Below, one piece after another: positions 14,601 through 26,600 of a stretch of DNA of 64,000 bases. The first letter of the stretch is position 1. Each line of letters opens with the position of its first letter. The notes below the pieces were generated by a model that was not told the origin of the DNA, did no database searches, and saw only the letters and a list, made by a program, of their open reading frames with translations. A program made the position numbers and the translations under genes. The DNA is from Mesocentrotus franciscanus (lineage: Eukaryota; Echinodermata; Echinoidea; Camarodonta; Strongylocentrotidae), in NCBI GenBank assembly GCA_037976565.1, contig CP137666.1, positions 5,002,060 to 5,066,059 of the forward strand. The letters run 5' to 3'.

Positions 14601-15007
14601 CGCAGCGAGAAGAGGGGGAGAGAGAAACAGAGAGAGAGACAGACAGACAGAGAGGGAGAGAGACAGACAGACAGACAGACAGAGAGGGAGAGAGACAGAC
14701 AGACAGACAGAGACAGACAGACAGACAGAGAGGGAGAGATAGATAGAGAGAGAGAGAGAGAGAGGGGAGGCACGAGGCCGAGGGGAATGTCAGAGGAATA
14801 GGGAGGGAGAGAAAAAAATTAAATAGAGAGGGTGAGGTGAGAATGATAAACAAAATACTAGAAAAAATAGAAGCGAGAGAGAGAAAAAAAATATAGAGAG
14901 GCAGAGAATGAGAGAGTCCAAGAAGCAGTAGAGCAGAGAAGAGAGTGATAGAAAGAAAGACAGCGTGGTATTAAAAGGGATACAGAGAGAGAGTAGAGAG
15001 AATGAGT

Positions 15008-15039
<32 letters not shown>

Positions 15040-17642
15040 TGGAGACTGCAATTGAAGATTATTTAGAATGGGGATGGAGAGAGATGGATTTCATTAGATA
15101 GTCTTGTGGTCTTTTAAACTATTTTGACATAAATATTTACATGCATGGCTCCATGAAGAATCATCGTTAGGGGTCCCAGGGTGATGATCAGATTTGGAAT
15201 ATTATGACAATTTGATATTTGAAATGGGAAATACCAAGAGGTTCCAACGATACAGGGATTCTGTACTAGAAATGAGTGATATGTTTGTATTGTGGAAAAC
15301 TGGAGTATACTGGATTTAACCTGAATAGGCTACTAGGCATATGTTACAGGCAAGGGAAGAACAGTGTATAATGTGTACTGGAGAGATAATGAAAGAAGGA
15401 CTGTAATGTGAAAGAAAGGTTGGGACAGAGGTAGATATAAAAAGAAGGAGAGAGAGAGAGAGGGGGAGGGAAAGGGAAAGAGGGGCGGGCGGAGAGAGAT
15501 TTCCAAAATGACATGGAAAGTTCTTTAAAAGGATAATTAGAAAGTTTTAGGTTAAATATTTTCAGAAAAGTTATTTAAGAAATATTGTGATTTGTATTGA
15601 TGAAGTGCAGGTGCTTAATATTTTAGAAAATGAAATTGATGGGTTAATTTGCAAATTTCTTTCAAGTAATCATTTGTTATGAATGAAATTGAGTTTTTAA
15701 TATTGCATGAAGTTAGTGATTTATTGCCATGTCAGGTACTTCATCAGTATCCAAAATAAATGGGCATTTAGTATTCATTATTTCCAATTGATTACTATTT
15801 TAAAAATACATGAGATCAATCAAGATATTTTTGTTTTTCTTGTATTCTAGGTTGTCAGCACAACTTGCAGATGCACTGACATGTTTGAACATAACTCCCC
15901 CAAATAGTAATAATAATAATTAGAGAAATAAATATTTTAGAAAAGTTATACAATTTATTTTAATGCTCTGGAAGAATCCAAAGAGTAGAATTTCTTAGGA
16001 TAAAACAACAACAGTGAAATAACAACATGCCAGATAGAATACAATATAGACTGGTTTAAAGTGTAAGGAAATCATTGGATTGAATGAAGATTTCATAAAA
16101 GTGTGAGAAAGAGAAAAAGATGGTCGCCTGGCTGTCCTGCTGAATAGAGGAAAGCCTTGTAGAGGTACAGCATATTTGCACTGCTAATCGAAATCTAGGT
16201 CCGAACATGTGGGAGACCCATCAGGACTTGTGTTAATTCTTTTCCTGATCTAATATTGTCAGGAATCAATGGCACAAACACCGCTGACATTTCCACTGCC
16301 TAGGCATAATGGGTTCTCAGTCACCAGCAGCGTCAAATTGGCAACGGCAGATCAGTGGATCATGAGAGATGAGGGAATGTGATAAAAACATGATAAAAAC
16401 ATGATTCATTCAACAACAAGAGTAAAACAACAGCATGCCAGACAGAAAGATTATACAATTTGTTGTCCTTATAATTGCCTTGATATATATGTATGCATAT
16501 ATGTCACATCATTTCTATTATCATTTTGTAATGGAGGATTTTGATCAGATGAATGCCAGAAGAGCTTTAATTCATATTATTTTACACATAGCTACATATA
16601 ACACTCTTTTGGCTCTCAACATTCTCCCAACAAATTCTTTGTTTTAAGAAAGATATATATTTTATTATGCTGTCAAGATTGTTGATGTGTATGACTGATT
16701 GCCTTATTATGCATCTTGGTTGTAGCATGCAAGTTAATGTTTGCTTAAGATGGTCATAAGATATTTTCAAAACAAGCTAAAAGCTATTTTCTTTACATCA
16801 ACAAACAATGCTTCTAATCAATCTATGACAATCTGCTATGGTCTAGTATAAGCACTGACTGAATTATGCACTGTTTATCCTAAATAGCCTTGTGCTGTTA
16901 TAAATCCAATCTCATAAAGACATTTGTAGTAGAAGGAAGGACATTGATAATAATGCATTTCCATAAGATACATGTCAAGAAGAATAAATTAGGACAGAAT
17001 ATAATGACAGTTCTCAATTGGAATGTGGCCCAGTCTGTAGATTCAACTCCAGCACTTCCAAAAGAATGTGTTCTCCCTTTTCCTCCATCGTTATTGTCAA
17101 GTTTTGCAAAGAACTCGGGTCTTTATATTAGGGTTGTAGTGAATTTCTTTAAAAGTAGCTATTGATTTTAACATCCAAAGCATTTTGTGTGTGCGTGTGT
17201 GTGTGTGTGTGTGTTTGTGTGTGGGTGTGTTCCCTTTTTTTGGCTGTGTAATTTCTCATTTTCAAGAAAGACATAATGTGCTTTAAAAAAAAAGAGTCTT
17301 TTTCTTTTTATCAAACCCGGTTTATAGATTGTTATTCCACCTTATTGGCTGCCTACCTTTTTATTTATTTAGCTCAGTGATTTGATATTTCCCTCCACCC
17401 ACCTGTATAATGACTGCCCTGAGGCAAAGCGCACCTTAATGAACATTTTCCATGGCGTACCATTGAAGTAGGACAATATCAGAATCTCTGTGCATTCTTG
17501 AATGAGGTCACATAATGAGAAAATTTTGTACCTTCTAATTTCTATGTCCCCCAGGCAGTATACCTTTAAAATAACATCTTTTCTTATTGACTTGTGTTAA
17601 TAACAATCTAATCAACTGGTTAACAAGACTACCTATGGGTAG

Positions 17643-17673
<31 letters not shown>

Positions 17674-20600
17674 CCAGGATACAGATACAAATAATAAATG
17701 GAAAACTGTAATTGTGTTTCTTTGCCTTCGATAAATGTCGCTTGAGGTGGGTGATTAAATGTAAGCTAATGGAAGGATGTGTTTGTTTTAAAAAGTGGGA
17801 ATACTGCATCATTTTCATATTTCTCTCTATCATGGTAATGAAGAAACCTTTTGTCCTTCAATATATTTGCAATGTTTTCAAATTGTAGAAGAGCATTTTC
17901 TTTGCCTAGTTACGTCAATCTTTTTCCAAGGTACCCCATCATATGATAATAGCTGAATAAAAAATCTATTTACATCATACAATCAACACAAGATCCACTT
18001 TGGTACAATCAATGTATACCCCTTTTCATCCTGTCAAAACCAGCCTCATGCTCAGTGAAGATTTTTTATATTTTTTTATATTTTTTTAAACTTCACGTCA
18101 TTGTAGTAAGATTTTTTTCTTGTATTTTTCTGAAATAGGAAAAATTATAGTGCTCTAAAAGGCAGTGAATAATTTTATTGAAGGCTTTATGAACTAATGA
18201 ATCCTTCACATATATCAATGTACGGGTTCGTCGGTTCAAATATTGCCCCAAAATTGCTTGATATAATTTAAAGGTCTTTCAAAATTTTAAGAGTCTGTAT
18301 ACATGAGCCCTATGTAAAACTTTGATTTTTTTTTTGTGGAGGGGGAAGGGGTGGACTTAAATTTTGGTGACCCATGAGCTTCAGGTGCCTATTAGTGTTG
18401 AGCCCTGATAGTGGACTGCTCTGTAGAAGTTGTCCAGATTCTTAATTCTTGGAAGTTAAAATGGTAGCCTTTCGCAAGAATGACAGCTACTTCCCTGATA
18501 ACAATACGACGTTGGGCCAACCTCGCCATTTTTTCACTGATAAACGGTGGACATTGGGCCATGGCACATGGTGGGAAAGGGGTTGGCCTAACGTTGGCAC
18601 GACTTTGGCACGACTTTAATTTGTGGCTGTCGAGCCAACGTTGGTCCACCGACCAAAAAGACGTTGGGCCAACGTAACAGCACACGTTGGCCCCACACGT
18701 TGGCCCCACACGTTGGCCCAATGTCGTATTGCTATCTGGGTTGTACATGTAGCAAATCATTACCATTCTACTAAATCTATATTATGATTTCCTTTTGTTT
18801 TATCTTTCTAGGACACATACATCGCTCAAGGGAGATTGTGGCGCTCCCAGAGCATAACGGTAGAAAGTGCCCCCACCTGACAGAGCATGCCCCTTGTAAC
18901 GTTCAGCCTTGCTTCAGATGGGTGGTGGAGGAGGCAACCTGCCAACCAAGTGATGCACAGACTATGTGTGGAGAAGGCGTGATGACCAGAAATATCTACT
19001 GTATCAACTCGCAAGAAGTATGAAGGCCTTGTAAATCTATATTGGAATATTTGTTATTTGTGTGTCTAGTCATTTAATCTTTCCTTTACTTTCAATAGCA
19101 AATCATACCCATCTTTCTTTGGATGTTGCATTGCTCTTTAATGTTGTCTGACAATTTATATTTTGTCTATAACTTAAAATTGGTGGATTATAGATTGAAT
19201 ATAATTCATTCATTGGTAGAAGTCATCAAATAGATGACATGATCTCATTATAGAGGCGCAGGCTGTACAGCCCTTCCTCAGAATCTTGAAATTAGTAGTA
19301 TTAGGGCAATGGCCACCTCGTAATTGAGCAAAGAGGTAATCTTCATATAATTTTTTATTATTTGTTATAATCTTATCTTGGAAATTCGATAACAAAACTA
19401 CATTGTCACTTTTAAAAGGTGTCAAAATTTAGAAACTGAAATGTAGATATTCTACCAAGAGATATCGGACCCCCCACTAAATTGTCTAATTTCCATAGGC
19501 TTAGTAGGAACCACCCTGTTCCCATAGGCAATGGGTTAACTGTCTATTCTGTTTTCCCTCTCCCCATGCAGCTTCCAGTTGAAGACGAGTCTATGTGTGA
19601 GGCCCTTGTGAACAAGCCTTCTGAAGAAGTAACCTGTGAAGCTCCCTGCTCATCAGATTGTGTGTTAGGCAAGTGGGGGCCATGGAGTGAATGCTCCCAG
19701 TCTTGTGAGTCTGAGACAGGCAGGCCTGGTGGGGTCCAGGAACGCTACAGGACCATCTTGGCTCAGCCTGGACCTGGTAAGTATACCTCCATTCATTCTT
19801 AGTATTCATTTTCATTCAGTATTTTAACAATTTCAAAGCTACTGGAAATACAAAAAACGGCGGTGCCCATGAAAGTGTGCTAAATTTTTGAGTGTTTCAG
19901 ATTAGAAAAAAAAATTATGCCACAGTTGAAGTAATGAAATCATAATTGTCACAACACTAAATTTTTGCAATTCATAAAAGCGTCTTTCAGTAAGAAATGT
20001 GAAAAGTTCTAATTTGAGAGTTACTCTAATTAGATATATATCTTGTATACAGGTGGAGCAGCGTGTCCTGACATGGAAATTGCTGAGATGAAAGAGTCCC
20101 GGGTCTGCAACCATCATAGTTGCACCCTGTTTGGTTGGCTGACCACTGAGTGGGGAGAATGCATGCCGAGTATAGACAATACAGATCAGATGTTCACACC
20201 CGATGAGTTTGGAAGGTGTGGGATGGGAACCCAAACCAGGAATGTCAGCTGCAGTCGAGTCAGTCCGGCCAAGATTGCACCAGATAAAAGGTAGATCAAG
20301 TTTAGAAACCCCTATGCACATTATGTACCATTAGGGTTTGAGGTTAGGGTTTGGTAATGTTTAGGGTTAGGGTTAGGTATAGATCAAATAAAATTGCACC
20401 AGATAAGAGGTACACTGCATGTATGTAAAGTTGTAACACCCCATATTTCTGCATGCACCATTAGGGGATATGGTTAGGCCAGGTTAAGTATTTTATTTAT
20501 TTTTGTTTTTAGCTGGCATTCATTTTCTATATATGTACCTTGCTTTAATGAAGATTTTTTGTTGGTATAATTATTTATTCTTTTACTTATTTATTTATTA

Positions 20601-23600
20601 TTATTATTATTTATTTTTTATTGTATTATTTTTTTTTGGGGGGGGGGAGGGAATAGCCAGCATCCCCTGCCCCCCTCTCAAACTGCTAAGAGAACAGAAT
20701 GAAATTCTGAATGAACTTCATACATAACTTTATGAATTAAGTATGTATTATGATAAATCAATGTATGCACACACACACAAAAACAAAAAATCAAATGGAT
20801 ATCCTCTTTTATAATTGATAAATCTCCTTTTTCCATCTTCTGTAGATGTTTTGCGCCAGTGCGTCCACCTGCATCCAGACCATGCGAGGTGCAGTGTACA
20901 TTGGATTGTGAAGTCTCCGAGTTTGGAGACTGGACACCCTGCCCCACAACATGTTCTTCAGGTAACATAATACCCTCCCTTTACATGATGTCAATTCCAG
21001 GTTGTGTGTGTGTGTGGGTGTAATTGAGTTTTAAAGCCCAAGTCCACTCCAAAAATAACTTGCCTTTAATAGAACCAGAAAAATCAGACAAACCAATCAA
21101 AAAAAGTTTGAGCAAAATCGGATAACTAATAAGAAAGTTATGAATTTTTGAAAAAGTATGTAAAACTAAAAAACAATGAAATCACTACACAAATTGCCAA
21201 TTTGGTTATCAGTTTGTGACGTCATGTCCTCACTACTTATTAATTGCTTTATATAGTTTAATCCCATTAATTTCCCTTTTTATCCCCCAAAACTTGATTT
21301 CCCCATGCCTTTGCCCAGGTTATATGATTTGTATCATATTGCGTGCATGACATTTCCCAAAATATTTTATAAATTTTGAAGAATTGATACTATTTTTCTG
21401 AATATTGTATTTTTTAATTATTGATTTTTATATAAATAGTTTATCAAAATTCAATTTTTTCATGATTTAACTGGAAAAATATTACTCTATATTAGTGCAT
21501 CCACACAAAAACATATTACTATCAATCTAACTTGGATGCTGGTGTGAAGAAATAAGATTCTTAGGGGGGAAATAGGAAATTTATATTATCAATATAAAGA
21601 AAATAATTAGTGGATAGTGAGGACCATACGTCACAGACTCATGAGTGAGTTGCCAATTTGTGTAGTGATCTTCAAAGTTTTTCATGTCATTAAAAATTCA
21701 TAACTTTCTTACTAGTTATCCGATTTTGCTCAAACTTTTTTTGATTGGTTTGTCTGATTTTTCTGGCTCTATTGAAAGTAAGTTATTTTTGGAGTGGACT
21801 TGGGCTTTAACAAACTTGTATCAATCACATATGAATATTTACATCTAGGGACCGGCCTTTAACGTCACCATCCAAAAGACGTGACTCAGTTTGAACCAAG
21901 GTCCACCCACCTGAGTCAGTTTGTAGGCAAAGACAGAAAGCTGACTAAGGGAATGAACCGCTAGACCAAATAACGTACATCTCCCTTTCATTTATTTTAA
22001 AGTCTTCTAGTTTCAGTTTCACTTTAACAAAAACAGGCCATAAGTGTGTTGTTTTTTCCTTCTAATAAGATGACCATTTCGATCATTTGGTCAATCAGCT
22101 TTGTGCCACCGGTTCAGAGGTGGCCAATTTGAGCCCTGCGTTTTGTTAATCAGTGAGGGCAAGACCACTGTGCCAATGGGTCTGGATAACAGTAAGCCAT
22201 AGATATATAAAAACTAATTGGGTATAAGTGAATAAATGTAGAAAAAACATATATATCCGAGGAAGCCTACAGAGAAGGTACAAGAACTGATTACGTAAGG
22301 ACAAAAAAACAAACCCAAAACCAACTGAAAACAGTGATTGAATAATGAAGTGGAAGAGTCGACATCCTATGCCTTTAGCTTTTCTTTGGCTAACTCACAG
22401 TTGAATTTGAACAAAAATTCACATGATATTGCCAGGATAGACAAAATAAAGTCCTATTATTGGGGTGAAGTTCATGCACTTTCAAACATGTACTATTTAA
22501 ACAAAATTAGTTATCGTGTCAAGTTAAAAAAACGTTTACTTCATACTTTCATCATTAGATGAAACACCTTCCTTTCTTGCTTTCCAGATTGTATAAATTG
22601 CTATATCTGCATGTGCATAAGTAGAGAGGCAAGTGAATGCAATTTACAATGAATATTGGATTTGTGTGTGGTGGATTCCATTTCTATCTGGTCTGATTTA
22701 TTCACAAGTTAACAACTTTTCTTGAGGCTTGATTGCATATCCATGCATTTAAAGAATAAACACACTAACATTCAGATTATACCCTGGTATTAGAGGCAGG
22801 TCACTACCCCATCAAAGGTACGAAATCCATTTCAAACTGCCATTACTTTTTCATCCCAACCGCCCATGGGTGCATTTGCTGCCCATGAAAACAGCATCAA
22901 TTTCCCCTGTAATTGCTATCTAATTTTCTGCCAGTCCCTCTACCGCCTGAGGTCGTCTTCTCTTTTTGTCTGTCACTGCCGTCATGCGCTTTGCTCTTGA
23001 TGTATGGGAGACAAAGCAAAAGGGTGCAGGATAAGATTAATACAAGTCAGAGAAGCTGCGGAATGCTTACTGATTATGGCTGAGTTATAAGGGAAGACAA
23101 CCAATTAAGATTCATGTTGTGTCTTATCCTGAATGATCTAAGCAGCAAGAAAAGAAGGCATTAAACAAATGAAAGATATAACTTTAAGAATGTTAAGGGA
23201 AGTCATGGGTCTAAAAATTAAATTACATATTTCGGGGCAGGAGTGGGGATGGGGAGAGATGACGTGTAAAACATTTATATCCATATTTCATGGTAAATAT
23301 GTATATATAATCTTCTAGACAAATGATTTTGTTTTAGTGGTTGATGAATGTGATTTTACTCTAAATGCAAGTTTTTACCCCTGTACAATTTTGTCACTTA
23401 TTTACCGGGAACAAACCATTGCTGGTACAGTGAATGTAGTTGGTGATTTACTGGGGAAAGACAATCTGACCTGATCAAACTTTTGAGACCTCATGATAAA
23501 AATGTTAAGTACCGGTACAGATCGATGAACAAGAAGTACAGAAGCAAAACCTCTTTAGCACCTAAAAAATATCAAGTTACAAAATTGTTTTGGAACGCTG

Positions 23601-26600
23601 CCAATGATTCTGTATGTTGATGTTGATCATAATCCTAGTACTTCAGATATTGCAATTGGTTATTATTGTTATGAGCTTTCATGCTCATCACAACACTAAT
23701 ATATTTGCTTAATCTGAATCTGAATCTATCCTATCTACTCCCTCCTCTGTATTTGTGATTCTAATCATTCCTCTTTTCATTACAGTCTCTCATCACCTAT
23801 AGATGGATCTCTGGCTATGCAAGAGAGAAGACGTTACATCTGTATTAAAGGAGTGTCCCACCCTACTCTTAGAAGAGATCATTTGCAACAAGCCACCAGA
23901 TATTCATTTTTGTCACTCTCACTGTGTCTCTCCTGTATTTTTTATTCTAACAATAACTTTTTTCATCACAATTTATCATCATCTATAGATGGATCGCTGG
24001 CTACGCAAGAGAGAAGACGTTACATCTTACAACAACCTCAGAATGGAGGCGAGGAGTGTCCCACGCTACTTCGTGAAGAGAGAACATGCAACAAGCAAGA
24101 CTCCTGCTATTCCTACACCTGGTTAGTTGGCACGTGGAGCGAGTGTCGGTTGACCGGGATAGATGTCGTTAGTATGGATGGAATTCAGGAGCAATGTGGA
24201 GATGGGCTGAAAACCAGAGGTAAACTAGTTTTTTCCTGAGGTCTGATGATTGTCTGGTGTATAGTTCTTTTGCTTATTATAATTATTTTCTTGTAGATAA
24301 TGCAGTTCTCTTACTTGGAGATAGTAATAGCACATGCTTGTCAATGTATTGCATACAGGATTGCATTGCATACATGTTTTCAACACAATGTTGTCATTTT
24401 TTTTCAATGAAATTCATTTCCAAAACTAATACTGAATATTTCTACTGGTAATTAGAGTACATGTACCTGATGCTTCTTTAGTAGCTTGAATACACTAGAT
24501 AATTGCGAATGAGGAGTACTTGTAGGTTTTTTTTTTTAAATGTACATGATATTCAAAAAGGAAAATGATTGGTAACATTTGCTTACATTTAATCCGACCA
24601 CCTATAGCTAAGGGGACACTTTTGTACTAAAGAAATGAAATTCCTGAATCCATTTCTTACAGGTATCCAGTGTGAACGGAGTGATGGGAACATCATGGAG
24701 AGTGACCTGTGTCTGCAGTATGGACCACCGATGCCACCATCTTCTGAACAATGTAGGATAGCATGTGCAGATGATTGTCGTATGACAGACTGGTCGCCAT
24801 GGAGTAACTGCCACTCTCAATGCACTGGTTCACAGATTAGAAGACGTAGAGTACATGGTAAGTCAATGATCAGACATTTGCTCGGTAACATTTGCTCTGA
24901 TGACAATTTCTTCAGGCTTTATATGTATTTCGTCAAAGATATAGAGTTAGGGTTACGATTAGGGTTAGGGTATGAATGGCAGACAGTATAGTTAAAGAAA
25001 TATTCATTTTTTTAAACATTTTGCTTGCTCTGTGATTTTAGAATTTCGATAAGAAATAATATATTCTTGTCTCTGCGCAGCTGCTTTGCGCTGTTTGACC
25101 CGGGAAGCAGAGTTGCTTGGAGGTCAACTAGGGCGGGCCCTTTTTTTTTTCGATCGCCCCACCGGTGCATATGATGTATATGTAGCTAGCTATAGCTAGC
25201 GGCCCTGGCCCGTAACGTAACGTGTGCATCCTCGCATAAACAATGAACGAGTACGTAGGCATGCTTGTACAACATGACACAGCGCATGACGCATGCTATT
25301 TCTACGAACCGGAAATGAGCCTGGGAAGGTCCGAAATACATACGCTCTTCAAAACAGCTTTGCGTTTATCATCTCTCAGAAACGTGATTCTGGCTCATAG
25401 GCATATCAAAATGCACTTTTTTGACGTTTCTAACAGGCATTTCTAAAGACGTATGGAAACATGCTTGCGTTTATCAACTTGCAAATTTGCATGAATCACG
25501 TTTGAAAACGTTTGATTATAGGCTAGAAAAGAGTTGATAAACACACCACAAGTTAAAAGATCATAATGAGGACATGACTTGATCTGTGATGAACTCAAGA
25601 ATAATTATCTTGGTTGTAGAAATGAATCTTAATTTCTCTCACATCAAGTATGCCTGTAGGCAGAAAACCGCTTTGTGAATCATGATGAAGTGAATGATGT
25701 TTCTGTAAAGATTTTTGTTTTCTTTTTCATATTTGATGTATTTATATATCTCCATTTATCAGTTATGTGTATTTAAGCTATCTGTTTATCCAGGGTGAAG
25801 TTCTGGAAAACAATTATCTTTGATTATCTATCCTTGCACATACCATGCAAGACTTTGTGTGGACCATAAACAGTTCTGTCAGGGCTAAGATTAATTGAGC
25901 CAGATTTCTGCAAATCATGAATGTTATATCCATTCATACAAAATATACATAGTACAAAATATTCAAGTAAACAAATACCGGTATGGCAAGAACTATGGCA
26001 AATTGTCTTTATTTAGGTCGCAGTATACGTCAGGCAGAGTGCACGAACCCCGAGATCAATCCTCGGAGCGAGTCACGCCCCTGCAAGTGCCCCTCCTACC
26101 GCCTCGTCCCTAAAGGAAAATGGTCTGACTGCCTGCTTGGAGGACCTCAGTTTGAGGTGCAAGGATTACGAGCAAATGATGAAGAGCTGGAGTGTGGGAA
26201 CGGTATAAAGTATCGACCCCTGGTATGCCTGGATCAAGATGATAGATATGTGGATGTATCACATTGTGGAACTACAAATGGTAAGTACATGGCTGTTAAT
26301 AATTATTTTTGTGTTAAGAATGTCCTATAAAACTCATAAAATCATGTTAAATGTACACCATAGCGTGTGAGTCAAAAAAAAGTTTACACTCAGAAAATTG
26401 TCATTTATTTTAAAAGTCAGCTATGAACGAAAGGTTATCATACATGTCTTGAAAGAGTGTTATATCCCAAATTGTTTGGTATCATTTTTGTGTGGTATGT
26501 GTTCACGCTTGGATGAACAGGAGGCATTGTTTGCGAGAGTGCAAAAATCGACTTGCGCAAAAGTATTAAAGTGAGAGAATGAATTGAATGTATCAAATGA

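Larger units (their letters stand above)
7375..18811 (+). other. THSD7 intron 2, 11.4 kb
   Basis: No exon supported. Contains hairpin repeat copy 3, GA-rich arrays (9173-9190, 11366-11606, 14604-15055, 15447-15500, 17642-17673), a GT microsatellite (17186-17230), an inverted-repeat element (18491-18741), and unique stretches of higher complexity at 9560-9860 and 16130-16400 that could be cis-regulatory but carry no diagnostic motif. One 75-codon open frame at 11856-12083 has no recognisable content. Confidence 0.55.
19018..20052 (+). other. THSD7 introns 3 and 4
   Basis: Intron 19018-19571 holds one copy of a ~40-bp dispersed repeat (19511-19540). Intron 19777-20052 shows nothing notable. 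Exon 4 (19572-19776) lies between them. Confidence 0.6.
20291..20845 (+). other. THSD7 intron 5 with duplicated donor
   Basis: Contains a second copy of the exon 5 end and donor (20390-20411), telomere-like TTAGGG words (20341-20377), and a T/A-rich run ending in poly-G (20638-20648). Confidence 0.65.
20962..23988 (+). other. THSD7 intron 6
   Basis: Begins with a short GT microsatellite, then the MITE (21031-21810), then a short dispersed repeat (about 21855-21970) also found at about 50060-50165, then unique sequence. The 22780-23140 patch is of higher complexity. A degenerate exon 7 copy ends the intron. Confidence 0.6.

Noticed and set aside
14447..14853. Overlapping open frames rich in Ser/Leu/Cys or Arg/Glu
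   Set aside because: Artefacts of the polypurine tract on both strands.
20341..20377. Chromosome-fusion telomere relic
   Set aside because: Only a few degenerate TTAGGG words; too short for a fusion scar.
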